Below, piece after piece: positions 14,840 to 23,445 of a DNA stretch of 64,000 nucleotides. This stretch comes from Ezakiella massiliensis (lineage in GTDB: Bacteria; Bacillota; Clostridia; Tissierellales; Peptoniphilaceae), in assembly GCF_900120165.1 (NCBI RefSeq), contig NZ_LT635475.1, forward strand, positions 744,001-808,000. The letters run 5' to 3'. Each line of letters starts with the position of its first letter. The stretch's first letter is position 1. The translations under genes and the position numbers were made by a program. Under the pieces are notes generated by a model. It had not been told where the DNA came from, did no database searches, and worked only from the letters and a program-made list of their open reading frames with translations.

Positions 14840-17737
14840 ATGCAGTACTTTTTATTGTTAACTTTTAAATTAATAGTTTTTATGATTTTAACTGAGGTCA
14901 GCTACGCTCCATGGCTTGCTTTTGCAATTGACATGGTCTTTGTTAGCTTGCTCTCATTTTTATTTTTTAGGAAAGAAAAATGGGCCAAACGGACCAGCTC
15001 CGCTATTTATTGGCTTATCACCGCCATTCTCGTGGTGGATACAGCCTATTACTTTTACTTCGGCAGGCTGCCAGTTGCCAAAGAACTTTCACACGCAGGC
15101 AATGTGGGCGACGTTACAGATGCCCTTGGTCTTGTTTTAAAGCCGGCTCTGCTCTTGTACTTTGTAGACCTGCCCATCAATCTTTTTAAATGGATATCTA
15201 AAAACAAAAAATCCATCAAGAGATTTTTTGTAAATTTTGGCAGAGTCATCAAAAGGACTTATCTTGATTTTATTGGCAACACCAAGAGGATTTTCAGATC
15301 TTTTAATATAAAAAATCCTAACAGGGACTTAACAAGCGGCTACAGATTTTTAACCGTTTGTCTGGCAATATTTATTATATTGATTTTTGTGGGTGCTCCC
15401 TTTATGAAGGGGTCCTCCCACCAATCGCTCTTTGCCTACCACACTATGGACCTAGCAGGTGCCATTGAAGAAAAGCCAATGGATATTACTGAGTCAGATA
15501 TTACAGATGTTATAGAAACAGAATCCCACGATAACGAACTCACAGGTGTGGGTGAGGGGAAAAATTTAATTATTATTCAAGTTGAATCTTTAAACAATTT
15601 TGTTATTAATAGAAAATACAAAGACCAGGAGGTCACTCCAAACTTAAACGCTCTGGTAAATAGTCCAGGGTCTATATACGCCAGCGACTACTATGAAGTC
15701 CTGGGTGCAGGCAACACATCTGATGCTGAGTTTGTAAGCCTTCACTCCATGTATCCATCCATGAAAAATCCTTCCTACGAGGTTTATCTGGATACCTATC
15801 TATACGGTCTGCCAAAAATTTTAAAGGACCACGGCTACAATCCCCTTGCCCTCCACGGCTACAGGAGAGATTTTTGGATCAGAGACAGGGCCTATCCCCA
15901 CATTGGCTTTGAAAAATTTTACGCAGAGGACAATTATGAGCTTGATGAAGTTATCGGCATGGGCCTGGGCGACAAGTCATTTCTAAGGCAATCTATCTCA
16001 AAGATTGAAAACGAAAAGAGCCCCTTCTTTGCATTCTTGGTAACCCTTACCAGCCATGTGCCTTATGATATGCCAGTGGAAGAACAAAAGCTAACAATGG
16101 ATGAAGAGGATTCAAAAAACATTTTTGGCAAATATCTTCAAGCCGTCCACTATACTGACGCGGCCATTGGAGAATTTATAGAAGGACTTAAAGCCAAGGG
16201 CCTATATGACAATTCTATTATTGCAATCTACGGTGACCACCATGGTTTTACAGGCATGGATAAGGAAGCTAACGCAAGAATTGAAGAGTTCACTGGTCTT
16301 GACTTTGACTTTGATACACTTTTAAATATTCCACTCATAATTCATGTGGGTGGCCAAGACTTTAAATACCAAGTTGACGGTGTCCGTAGCCAAATCGACC
16401 TGGCACCTACACTTTTAAATCTCATGGGCATCGACTATTCCAAATATATCTTTATGGGCCAAGACATCATGAGTGAAAACCACTATGCAACCCTCTTCCC
16501 CCAAGCCTATATGCTCAAGGGCTCATTTATAAATGATGATTACATCTTTAATATGAAAAGAGATGGAATCTTTGAAAACGGCAAGCTAAAAAACCGCCAC
16601 ACCAGAGAGTTCGAAGATGTATCTGCAGCCAAATCCCTTCACCAAGAAGGCATCAGGCGGATAAATATGTCGAAAACAATTCTGGAAAACGACCTAATCA
16701 AGCAAATGATGAGTGGAGAAAATCTTGACCACATCGAAAGCGACAAGCAAAAACTTAAAAACGCAATCGAAGTCAAAGACTCCTACCAACTTCTAAGAGC
16801 TTATGAAGCTGGCTTTGATACCTTCAAAATCAATCTATACAAAACAGAAGACGATTATTATGTAAGTCGCGAAGACGCAGGAAACTTCAAGCTAAATGAA
16901 ATTGGAGGCAATGTCATAAGCCTGGGCGATATTGTAAGCAGGTACACAGACCTAAACTTTATTGTCAAAGTCGAGAACATTCCTGAGTTTGCAAACAGGG
17001 TTAGACAAATCCCTGGCCTGCAAAAAAATATTATTATAGAAGTGGACAATCTAGAAGACTACGGCAAGATTTCCGCCAAGCAAAACGGATACAAAATTAT
17101 GTTTACACAAGGAGACATAGAGCCCAACAAACTCATAAGCATGAGCGAGCTGAACTCAGATCTAATCTTTTACAACAACCCTTATCCAGAGCTTGAGCAA
17201 ATCACCTACTTCCCATTTAGCCAACAAGTCTCCCACCAAAATGTCATCTTCACCTACGACCAAGCAGACATTAAAAAGGTCAGAGACTTTGATGTTAACT
17301 ACGAAATTAATATCTTAGATATAATAAAACGCAAGTCTCCATATACTTTGGAAGAGCTATTAAAACGCGAGGACAAAACCCCAATTATGGTCGATTTCGA
17401 ATACGATATCTTTGATGGCAAGGCCTTTGTATCCGGCATTTTTAAAGAAGACGGATCCAAATTTACCCTGTCAGACCTGGACGAACTTCTAAAAGCCAAT
17501 AAAAATCTCAATATAGCAATTGGTTCATCCATAAATCTCTATGAGATCTACAGCTCAGTTGCTGCATCTCATACAGATTTAACCAGGATAATCCCCACCA
17601 CCGACCAAGCCTGGGCCCTCATGCACCCAGCCAAACTCGGCTACAAAGACTCAGCCTATATAGGCGACGGGTCTGTCGAATCCTTTGAGATCATCAAACT
17701 CTACAAGTCCTCAAAGGCAAATATAATCGAGAAATAA
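14840..17737 (+). CDS. Lipoteichoic acid synthase-like sulfatase-fold enzyme with an extra C-terminal domain
   Basis: A 965-residue protein, much longer than ordinary LtaS (about 650). Residues 1-200 hold five membrane helices. The extracellular sulfatase-fold domain (about 240-560) keeps the metal and catalytic residues: QVESLNNF (E249), GAGNTSDAEF (nucleophile T293), HGYRRDFWIRDR (H339, W346, R348) and IYGDHHG (D466, H467). It would polymerise glycerol phosphate from phosphatidylglycerol. Residues about 640-965 form an added domain with repeated strand-helix units (AYEAGFDTFKINLYKTEDDY; SLGDIVSRY; NIIIEVDNLEDYGKIS). It resembles a glycerophosphodiesterase-type barrel without that family's acidic metal ligands. 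The added domain's identity is inference. Confidence 0.88.
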   Translation: MQYFLLLTFKLIVFMILTEVSYAPWLAFAIDMVFVSLLSFLFFRKEKWAKRTSSAIYWLITAILVVDTAYYFYFGRLPVAKELSHAGNVGDVTDALGLVLKPALLLYFVDLPINLFKWISKNKKSIKRFFVNFGRVIKRTYLDFIGNTKRIFRSFNIKNPNRDLTSGYRFLTVCLAIFIILIFVGAPFMKGSSHQSLFAYHTMDLAGAIEEKPMDITESDITDVIETESHDNELTGVGEGKNLIIIQVESLNNFVINRKYKDQEVTPNLNALVNSPGSIYASDYYEVLGAGNTSDAEFVSLHSMYPSMKNPSYEVYLDTYLYGLPKILKDHGYNPLALHGYRRDFWIRDRAYPHIGFEKFYAEDNYELDEVIGMGLGDKSFLRQSISKIENEKSPFFAFLVTLTSHVPYDMPVEEQKLTMDEEDSKNIFGKYLQAVHYTDAAIGEFIEGLKAKGLYDNSIIAIYGDHHGFTGMDKEANARIEEFTGLDFDFDTLLNIPLIIHVGGQDFKYQVDGVRSQIDLAPTLLNLMGIDYSKYIFMGQDIMSENHYATLFPQAYMLKGSFINDDYIFNMKRDGIFENGKLKNRHTREFEDVSAAKSLHQEGIRRINMSKTILENDLIKQMMSGENLDHIESDKQKLKNAIEVKDSYQLLRAYEAGFDTFKINLYKTEDDYYVSREDAGNFKLNEIGGNVISLGDIVSRYTDLNFIVKVENIPEFANRVRQIPGLQKNIIIEVDNLEDYGKISAKQNGYKIMFTQGDIEPNKLISMSELNSDLIFYNNPYPELEQITYFPFSQQVSHQNVIFTYDQADIKKVRDFDVNYEINILDIIKRKSPYTLEELLKREDKTPIMVDFEYDIFDGKAFVSGIFKEDGSKFTLSDLDELLKANKNLNIAIGSSINLYEIYSSVAASHTDLTRIIPTTDQAWALMHPAKLGYKDSAYIGDGSVESFEIIKLYKSSKANIIEK

Positions 17738-17766
17738 AAATGAATTGAAGATTAAAATCAAATTTA

Positions 17767-17797
17767 AAAGGAACTCAGCAGATGAGTTCCTTTTTTT
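17767..17797 (+). terminator. Rho-independent terminator after LTA synthase
   Basis: AAAGGAACTC, loop, GAGTTCCTTT, T run. Confidence 0.88.
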
Positions 17798-17905
17798 ATA
17801 TTTCTGGTTAAATTTGCGACATTCTTTGGAAATTAAATTTACATCAAACATTATTTTGCTACATTTACATCTGCAGAAGATTTTTTCTTTTGGGCGTGAC
17901 TTTTC

Positions 17906-17931
17906 GGTCCACATAAAGTGGACCCTACAAC
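17906..17931. repeat. CTAC/ATAAA hairpin repeat, copy
   Basis: GGTCCAC, loop ATAAA, GTGGACC, then CTACAACCG. The following 80 bp (AGCGA, ATGCC, TGATATAAAAA, AAAGAGTGCGAACA) are shared with the block after 39235. The rest of the gap 17798-18089 holds AT-rich sequence and no gene. Confidence 0.72.
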
Positions 17932-18089
17932 CGCAAAGCGACATTTAATAGATGCCATTGATATAAAAATTATTACATAAAAATAAAGAGTGCGAACACT
18001 CTTTATTAAAAAATTTTCAAATTAAAATTATTTTATTTTCTCTCTACCTTTTTATATCTATAAATTCCTTCACCCATAACATGGCACTG

Positions 18090-18213
18090 AATTTAGGAGG
18101 ATAAATCGATGAGATTCGAAGTGAAACAAAATTTTTAGGACGCAGGTGTACTCAAGTGTACTCCGAGGACTAAAATTTTTTTCACGAGAATGTCGCGATT
18201 TAGACCCTAAATT
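18090..18213. repeat. Long hairpin element, copy 1 (behind truA)
   Basis: A 124-bp imperfect inverted repeat bounded by AATTTAGG and CCTAAATT. The left arm carries AGGAGG, 8 bp, then ATGAGATTC; the right arm reads TTTCACGAGAATGTCGCG. The centre forms its own hairpin around GGTGTAC. The right end lies within truA and supplies its last codons and stop. Also at 27019-27150 and 39444-39567. Confidence 0.85.
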
Positions 18214-18952
18214 CAAGATTGTTGTACAATATTGAGATCATCGTGAGCCCCTTCGCCGGCATCGTCACCCCCGCCTTCTGCCTATCCGGCCTTTGAAAAA
18301 GCCCCATTAAACCTTCCAAACTCAGCCTGCCTTCGTTGATTTTTAAAATTGTCCCGACCATTATGCGGATCATATTTTTTAAAAAGGCCTCTCCGTAGAT
18401 ATCGAAGATTAAAAAATTTCCTTCCACATTTACGTCGACCTTGTTGACTCTACGGACGGAGGTTGGCATTTGCGCATAAGGTCCTTCAAAGGCCTTAAAA
18501 TCGTGCTCGCCTTCCATTATTTCGCCAGCTGCCTGCATGAGTTCTAAATTGATTTTGCGGTCATATAGAGCCGCATTTCGGCCTTCTGTCGCCGGCAAAA
18601 CTTGGCCCAGATAAATCCTGTATTGATAGTGCTTCTCCAAGGCGTCAAAGCGAGCGGAAAAATCGTCAGCGACTTGGGCGGAGGCCATTATCCTGATATC
18701 ATCTGGCAAAATATTGTTAAGTGGATAGAGAAACTTGTCACCAGGTATACTTGATTGTGTATAAAAGTCTGCCACCTGTCCCTTGGCGTGGACTCCTGCA
18801 TCTGTTCGTCCAGCCGCACGCAAATTAATTTCTTCGCCTGTGATTTCCTTCAGGGCATTTTCAATTATCTCCTGAATGCCTATGCCATTTTTTTGCCTCT
18901 GCCAGCCGTTATAATTTGTCCCGTCGTAATCGATAAGAAGCGCAACTCTCAT
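18200..18952 (-). CDS. truA: tRNA pseudouridine synthase A
   Basis: A 250-residue enzyme that makes pseudouridine at positions 38-40 of the tRNA anticodon arm. It has LIDYDGTNYNGWQRQ at the N-terminus and GRTDAGVHAKGQVADF with catalytic D51; RFDALEKHYQYRI and KNMIRIMVG follow as expected. The family core ends near ISILYN. The final LEFRV and the TAA come from the repeat element at 18090-18213. The start overlaps the ecfT stop (TGATG), giving an ecfA-ecfT-truA order familiar from Firmicutes, though there it normally follows rplQ. Confidence 0.96.
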   Translation of the reverse strand: MRVALLIDYDGTNYNGWQRQKNGIGIQEIIENALKEITGEEINLRAAGRTDAGVHAKGQVADFYTQSSIPGDKFLYPLNNILPDDIRIMASAQVADDFSARFDALEKHYQYRIYLGQVLPATEGRNAALYDRKINLELMQAAGEIMEGEHDFKAFEGPYAQMPTSVRRVNKVDVNVEGNFLIFDIYGEAFLKNMIRIMVGTILKINEGRLSLEGLMGLFQRPDRQKAGVTMPAKGLTMISILYNNLEFRV

Positions 18953-19755
18953 CAGTAGAGCCCCGTGTAATTGAGGGCAATCATGCCTGCAAAGTATAAA
19001 ATCACAATTGTGTAAGCCAGGTAATCCCTCTTGTGGTATTTAAGAGGATTTAATTTTGTTCTGTCATTTCCGCCCCTATAAAGCCTTGCTTCCATTGCAT
19101 TGGCAAGCTCGTCTGCCCGCCTAAAGGAAGAAATAAAAAGGGGAATCAAAATTGGCACAAGGGCCTTGGCTCTTTTTACAATAGACCCTTCTTCAAAATT
19201 TGCCCCACGGGCCTTTTGAGCCTTGATAATTTTTTGCGTCTCTTCCATAAGGGTCGGAATAAATCTAAGGGCAATGGTCATCATCATGGAAATCTCATGG
19301 GCCGGAACCTTGATAAGTTCAAGTGGCTTCATGATTTTTTCCAGGCCATCCGTCAAGCGAATTGGCGATGTGGTAAGGGTCATTACAGCTGAGCCCATTA
19401 CCATGAGTATAAGTCTAAGGGCCATAAAGATTGCGTATCTTAGGCCTTCCTTGCTGGCGGTTAAGCCAAAGATTGTAAAGAGGGTTTCCCCTTCTATCAT
19501 AAATATATTTAAGGCCAGAGTCAAAACTATAATAAAAATTAATGACTTGATCCCTTTAAAAAGCATTGAGAAAGGTATGTTTGCAATTTTCATTACCACA
19601 TACAAATACACAAGAGCCATGGCGTAGGCCGAAAAAGTTTTTACAAAAAACAAAACCATAATATACATAAAGGAGAGGGTGATTTTGGTCCTGGGGTCCA
19701 GCCTGTGGATTACGCTGTCACCAGGAAAATATTGACCGATAGTTAAATCTTTCAT
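18952..19755 (-). CDS. ecfT: ECF transporter transmembrane protein EcfT
   Basis: A 267-residue membrane protein starting KDLTIGQYFPGDSVIHRLDPRTKI, the EcfT hallmark. It carries two coupling-helix motifs with A-R-G: AQKARGANFEEGS, and ANAMEARLYRGG with its Ala-Arg-Leu. These contact the two ATPases. Together with the fused EcfA encoded just upstream it forms the shared energising module for vitamin-uptake S proteins; no S component is in the window. Confidence 0.95.
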   Translation of the reverse strand: MKDLTIGQYFPGDSVIHRLDPRTKITLSFMYIMVLFFVKTFSAYAMALVYLYVVMKIANIPFSMLFKGIKSLIFIIVLTLALNIFMIEGETLFTIFGLTASKEGLRYAIFMALRLILMVMGSAVMTLTTSPIRLTDGLEKIMKPLELIKVPAHEISMMMTIALRFIPTLMEETQKIIKAQKARGANFEEGSIVKRAKALVPILIPLFISSFRRADELANAMEARLYRGGNDRTKLNPLKYHKRDYLAYTIVILYFAGMIALNYTGLY

Positions 19756-21503
19756 TATAGTATCTCCTTCAAATATGCTGCGGCCTCTTCAGGCACAAGT
19801 ACTTGTCCCATCCCGTAGCCTGCCCGGCAAAGAGCGTTTCTATAAGTCACAACGCTTGGTAGGTCCAGGCCGATTTGGACCAAGTCTTCTTCATTTGCAA
19901 AGACGCGTTCAGGTATTGTGTAATATTTTAATTTTCCATGGTCAAGGACCAAAATTTTATCTGCAATGGCCGCTATATCATCCATGGAGTGGGTTACATA
20001 AATTACTGTGAGGCCTTCCCTATCTGCAATTTCTTTTATCTCGTCAATTATTTCGTCCCTACCCATTGGGTCCAGACCGGCTGTTGGCTCGTCAAGTATC
20101 AAATACGATGGCTTCATGGCAAGGACACCTGCAATTGCAACCCGGCGTTTTTGTCCGCCCGATAAATCAAAGGGGCTCCTGTCCTTGACCCATTCATAAT
20201 CTAATCCAACGGCTTCAAGGGATTCCTTAACACGTTTTTCAATTTCCGCATCGTCTAGGCCCAAGTTCTTTGGACCAAAGGCCACGTCCTTGGCACAAGT
20301 TTCTTCAAAGAGTTGGTGTTCAGGATATTGGAAGACCATGCCCACCTTTTGGCGGAGCTTGATTAGATCCATATCCTTGGAAATTTTTTCCCCTTCCACA
20401 AAAATTTCCCCCTCAGTTGGGAACATGAGGGCGTTTAAGTGTTGGATAAAAGTGGACTTGCCCGAACCCGTGTGGCCAATTACGCCAACGAAATCGCCTT
20501 TCTTTATAGACATGCTAATGCCTTCCAGGGCCTTGAATTCAAAGGGCGTGCCTGGACTGTATACATGGGATAAATTTTTTATTACAATTGCGTCATCGTT
20601 GTCGACAGGCTCAACTGGCTGAGTTTTTTCTTCATCAGGTGCTTGACTCTTGGGAACATTTAAGGCTTGTAATTTTGCAATGGTGCAATCCGTATACTCG
20701 TGAAGTTCCAAGCTGTCGCAACCCATGGCCTTGTCTCCTAAAAGATATTCCATCTCTGGAGCAAAAGGCGCATCCAGTCCATAAGATCTGACCTTCTTTG
20801 GGTCTTTAAAAATTTCCTTGGGCGTGCCCACTTCTGCAATCTTGCCTTCTTCAAAAATAAAAATCCTGTCAGCATAAATCGCCTCTTCCATAAAGTGGGT
20901 GATTAAGAGGATTGTTTTATTTTCTTCCCTATTGAGCTTTAAAATTGTATCCAAAACATCCTTGCGACCACCCGGATCCAGCATGGCTGTCGGTTCGTCA
21001 AAGATAATTATATCTGGCATCAAGGCGAGTATCCCTGCTATGGCGACCCTTTGCTTTTGACCGCCCGATAAAAGGGTTGGACTGTGGTCTTTAAACTTGG
21101 TCATGCCAACTATATCAAGGGCCATGTCCACGCGTTTTCTGATTTCTTCTGATGGGAGGCCTAGGTTTTCTGGACCAAAGGCCACGTCTTCTTCTACAAT
21201 TGTCGTTACGATTTGGTTGTCGGGATTTTGAAAGACCATGCCGCACTCTCTTCTGATTTCCCAAATCTTATCTTCATCAGTTGTGGACATGCCTTCAACC
21301 CTAATCTCCCCTTCTTGGGGTGTGAGCTGGGCGTTAATAAGCTTTGCCAGAGTCGATTTGCCCGATCCATTTGCACCCAAGATGCAAACGAATTCGCCTT
21401 CTTTGACATCAAGGCTGACCCCGTCAATAGCTTTTACGTTCTCACCAGAAATATTTGACTTGTAAGAAAAACTTACGTCTTTAATTTCTATTACATTCTC
21501 CAT
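19755..21503 (-). CDS. Fused EcfA1-EcfA2 ATPase of ECF vitamin transporters
   Basis: A 582-residue protein holding two complete ABC ATPases that most Firmicutes encode as separate genes. Half 1 (about 1-250) has GANGSGKST, LLSGGQKQRVAIAG and IIIFDEPTAMLDP. Half 2 (about 300-582) has GHTGSGKST (about 343), DLSGGQKRRVAIAG and YLILDEPTAGLDP. An acidic linker of some 50 residues (LGDKAMGCDSLELHEY to PVEPVDNDD) joins them. The frame is open throughout with no sign of sequencing error. It overlaps murI by 13 bp and touches the ecfT start. Confidence 0.93.
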   Translation of the reverse strand: MENVIEIKDVSFSYKSNISGENVKAIDGVSLDVKEGEFVCILGANGSGKSTLAKLINAQLTPQEGEIRVEGMSTTDEDKIWEIRRECGMVFQNPDNQIVTTIVEEDVAFGPENLGLPSEEIRKRVDMALDIVGMTKFKDHSPTLLSGGQKQRVAIAGILALMPDIIIFDEPTAMLDPGGRKDVLDTILKLNREENKTILLITHFMEEAIYADRIFIFEEGKIAEVGTPKEIFKDPKKVRSYGLDAPFAPEMEYLLGDKAMGCDSLELHEYTDCTIAKLQALNVPKSQAPDEEKTQPVEPVDNDDAIVIKNLSHVYSPGTPFEFKALEGISMSIKKGDFVGVIGHTGSGKSTFIQHLNALMFPTEGEIFVEGEKISKDMDLIKLRQKVGMVFQYPEHQLFEETCAKDVAFGPKNLGLDDAEIEKRVKESLEAVGLDYEWVKDRSPFDLSGGQKRRVAIAGVLAMKPSYLILDEPTAGLDPMGRDEIIDEIKEIADREGLTVIYVTHSMDDIAAIADKILVLDHGKLKYYTIPERVFANEEDLVQIGLDLPSVVTYRNALCRAGYGMGQVLVPEEAAAYLKEIL

Positions 21504-22141
21504 TTATCTTCTTCCTCCAAAAGGTCTACTAGGCGTAGGACTTGCTTGGCTTGGTACTTACCCGGATACAAGAGTTCCAAGTGGGGGTAAATATCCCTGA
21601 TTATATAATCAATTAGCTCATAGTGTGTACACCCTAAGACCACGCGTTCGATGCCGCGCTGTACCATTGGTTGCAAGAGTCTTTTGACTTCATTTCTGAT
21701 GGCGAGTTCGTTCTCACTAATGCCATCTTCAATAAGCTTGGCCAAGGTCTTTGAGCTGCGGCTCGGAATCTTAAGCGCACGCAAGTAAAGTTTGGACTTA
21801 TGCGTGTACTCTGTTGAAATAATTGCTAAATTTCTTAAATTTTGCCTCTTCAGTTCGTGGATGGTGGGCGTAATAATATCCACCGTCCTCCGATTTAATC
21901 TGCCCCCTTCAATCAAAGCGGCAGACATGGTATTGCAGGCTGGCACGAGAATATCGTACTCGCCCTCGTGTTTGTCTATTATATTTTTGGTTAGTCTCAA
22001 AATTTCTTCTCTGGACTTGGCGCCATAGGGCATATTTTCTATGTCGCAATCGTAGATTATATCCAGGTCCTTGTTCCAAGACTTCAGATACCTCTCCACG
22101 ACCTTGCCGCCGCTGCCAGAATCAATTATCAAAATCTTCAT
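21491..22141 (-). CDS. murI: Glutamate racemase (short form)
   Basis: A 216-residue Asp/Glu racemase-superfamily protein: IIDSGSGGKVVERYL at the N-terminus, catalytic Cys in VPACNTMSAAL (C69) and VLGCTHYELID (C171). It would make D-glutamate for peptidoglycan. It is about 50 residues shorter than B. subtilis RacE, and DSGVGG is changed to DSGSGG. The start at 22141 lies inside the end of the upstream DHHW gene, so it depends on coupled translation; no strong ribosome site is seen. Substrate could be aspartate; glutamate is favoured by the motif spacing. Confidence 0.82.
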   Translation of the reverse strand: MKILIIDSGSGGKVVERYLKSWNKDLDIIYDCDIENMPYGAKSREEILRLTKNIIDKHEGEYDILVPACNTMSAALIEGGRLNRRTVDIITPTIHELKRQNLRNLAIISTEYTHKSKLYLRALKIPSRSSKTLAKLIEDGISENELAIRNEVKRLLQPMVQRGIERVVLGCTHYELIDYIIRDIYPHLELLYPGKYQAKQVLRLVDLLEEEDKWRM

Positions 22142-23255
22142 CGGAGTAAAAAATATACCCCCTTTCAAGTCTAAAGCTGGTCTCGTCTGCAATTAAAACC
22201 AGCAAATCTGTATCGTAAAAACACTGTGGCCGCTTTTCATCCACCGCTCGGAGGTCCGGCCTAAAGTCGTAGGACCTCATGCGTTTTAGACGCGGCCATA
22301 TAAAGGCCTCCACAATATTTGTGTAGGAGTCGCCGTAAATAATTAGGTCGGCTCCGTCCTTTACGTCCGTCTCAATGCAGGTGTACTTGTTGTCCCCGTA
22401 CATATAAGACGGATAGTCAATCTTTTCTTTAAAATTATTTATATCTTCGTGGCCATCGCCTGATCTTTTATAATCTGTGAAATAAATTGGCTCAAAAATA
22501 TCGTCTGTCCCCGTTAGATATGCAGCCCGTTTGGACCTGGACCCTTTGAACTCGTGAATATCAACATCAATTCGCGCATCATTTAAGGCCTTGCCGTTTT
22601 CTTTTAAATGCTCATCTATAATTTGGATCAGCTTGTCCGAGCCAGTCTTTGACATGTGGTGGTCGGTCTTGTAATAATCATCATAGGCCAAAACTTTCCT
22701 TAAGTCCACATAGGACAGATTGTGTCTATCAAATTCCCTAAACATTATCTCAGCTGCAGCCTTGTCAATAGGCTCTGGATCCAAAATATAAGACGGATAC
22801 TGATAAAAGGCCGAAATTTTTGGCACGGGAATTATCAGTAGATCGCCGCCATTTGCTCTCAACTTATCTCTGATTTCCGCCAATTTTTCTGCAGAATTTA
22901 TTATATTTTTTTCTACATCGCCAGGGCTTATAGAATAAGCAGGTGCCCCTTCCACATCAAAAATATTAGGCGATTTTACCTGAACATTGTTTACAAAGGG
23001 CCGCCTATAAATATATTTGTCAAAAAAAGCTCCAGCCAAAACCATATCATCACGCAGGTAATAATCCTTGAGCATGGTTTCAAAATTATCTGCATTAAAA
23101 GTCTTAAAATAATCCAGATTATAGGCCTCTGGCTTTCTGATTCTCATTCTATTGTCAAAAGACAAGTATCCCCAATCTGTAAAGTGTATAATGATACTTG
23201 CAGAGAAAATTATAAGAATAAATATTAAAATATAAAATCTCTTAAATCGCTTCAT
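22122..23255 (-). CDS. DHHW-family membrane-anchored protein, second copy
   Basis: A 377-residue protein with one N-terminal membrane anchor (FYILIFILIIFSASIIIHF) and an extracytoplasmic domain with YYKTDHHMSKTG near residue 205. A C-terminal block has GADLIIYGDSYTN, a Ser-Asp-type motif of SGNH-like folds. It is a distant paralogue of the gene at 6846-7796 but has no MBOAT neighbour. The start at 23255 follows GGGAGGG. It heads the operon with murI, ecfA, ecfT and truA. A role in modifying an envelope polymer is inferred. Confidence 0.7.
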   Translation of the reverse strand: MKRFKRFYILIFILIIFSASIIIHFTDWGYLSFDNRMRIRKPEAYNLDYFKTFNADNFETMLKDYYLRDDMVLAGAFFDKYIYRRPFVNNVQVKSPNIFDVEGAPAYSISPGDVEKNIINSAEKLAEIRDKLRANGGDLLIIPVPKISAFYQYPSYILDPEPIDKAAAEIMFREFDRHNLSYVDLRKVLAYDDYYKTDHHMSKTGSDKLIQIIDEHLKENGKALNDARIDVDIHEFKGSRSKRAAYLTGTDDIFEPIYFTDYKRSGDGHEDINNFKEKIDYPSYMYGDNKYTCIETDVKDGADLIIYGDSYTNIVEAFIWPRLKRMRSYDFRPDLRAVDEKRPQCFYDTDLLVLIADETSFRLERGYIFYSDEDFDN

Positions 23256-23311
23256 AATCCCTCCCACAATTAATTTCCATTATACCACAAAGAAGCTTAT
23301 AAAAACACCCC

Positions 23312-23430
23312 AAAATTCTAAGTCCACGGATGAATTTATTTTTTAATTGCACAAGGCCGCCAGCTTTGATATAATTAAAAGAGTTATTAATCCACTTTTG
23401 ATTTTAAAAAACAAGTGGGCTTAGAATTTT
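23312..23430. promoter_or_regulatory. ogg promoter flanked by a 16-bp inverted repeat
   Basis: Rightward TTGCAC (23347-23352), 17 bp, TATAAT (23370-23375). The repeat AAAATTCTAAGTCCAC (23312-23327) is matched in inverted form at 23415-23430 with one mismatch, flanking the promoter. A smaller hairpin CCACTT/AAGTGG lies in the leader. Confidence 0.6.
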
Positions 23431-23445
23431 TAAGGAGCGACTAAG

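Noticed and set aside
18090..18213. Integron attC site
   Set aside because: Size and imperfect palindromy fit, but the ends lack the RYYYAAC/GTTRRRY core sites and no integrase is in the window.
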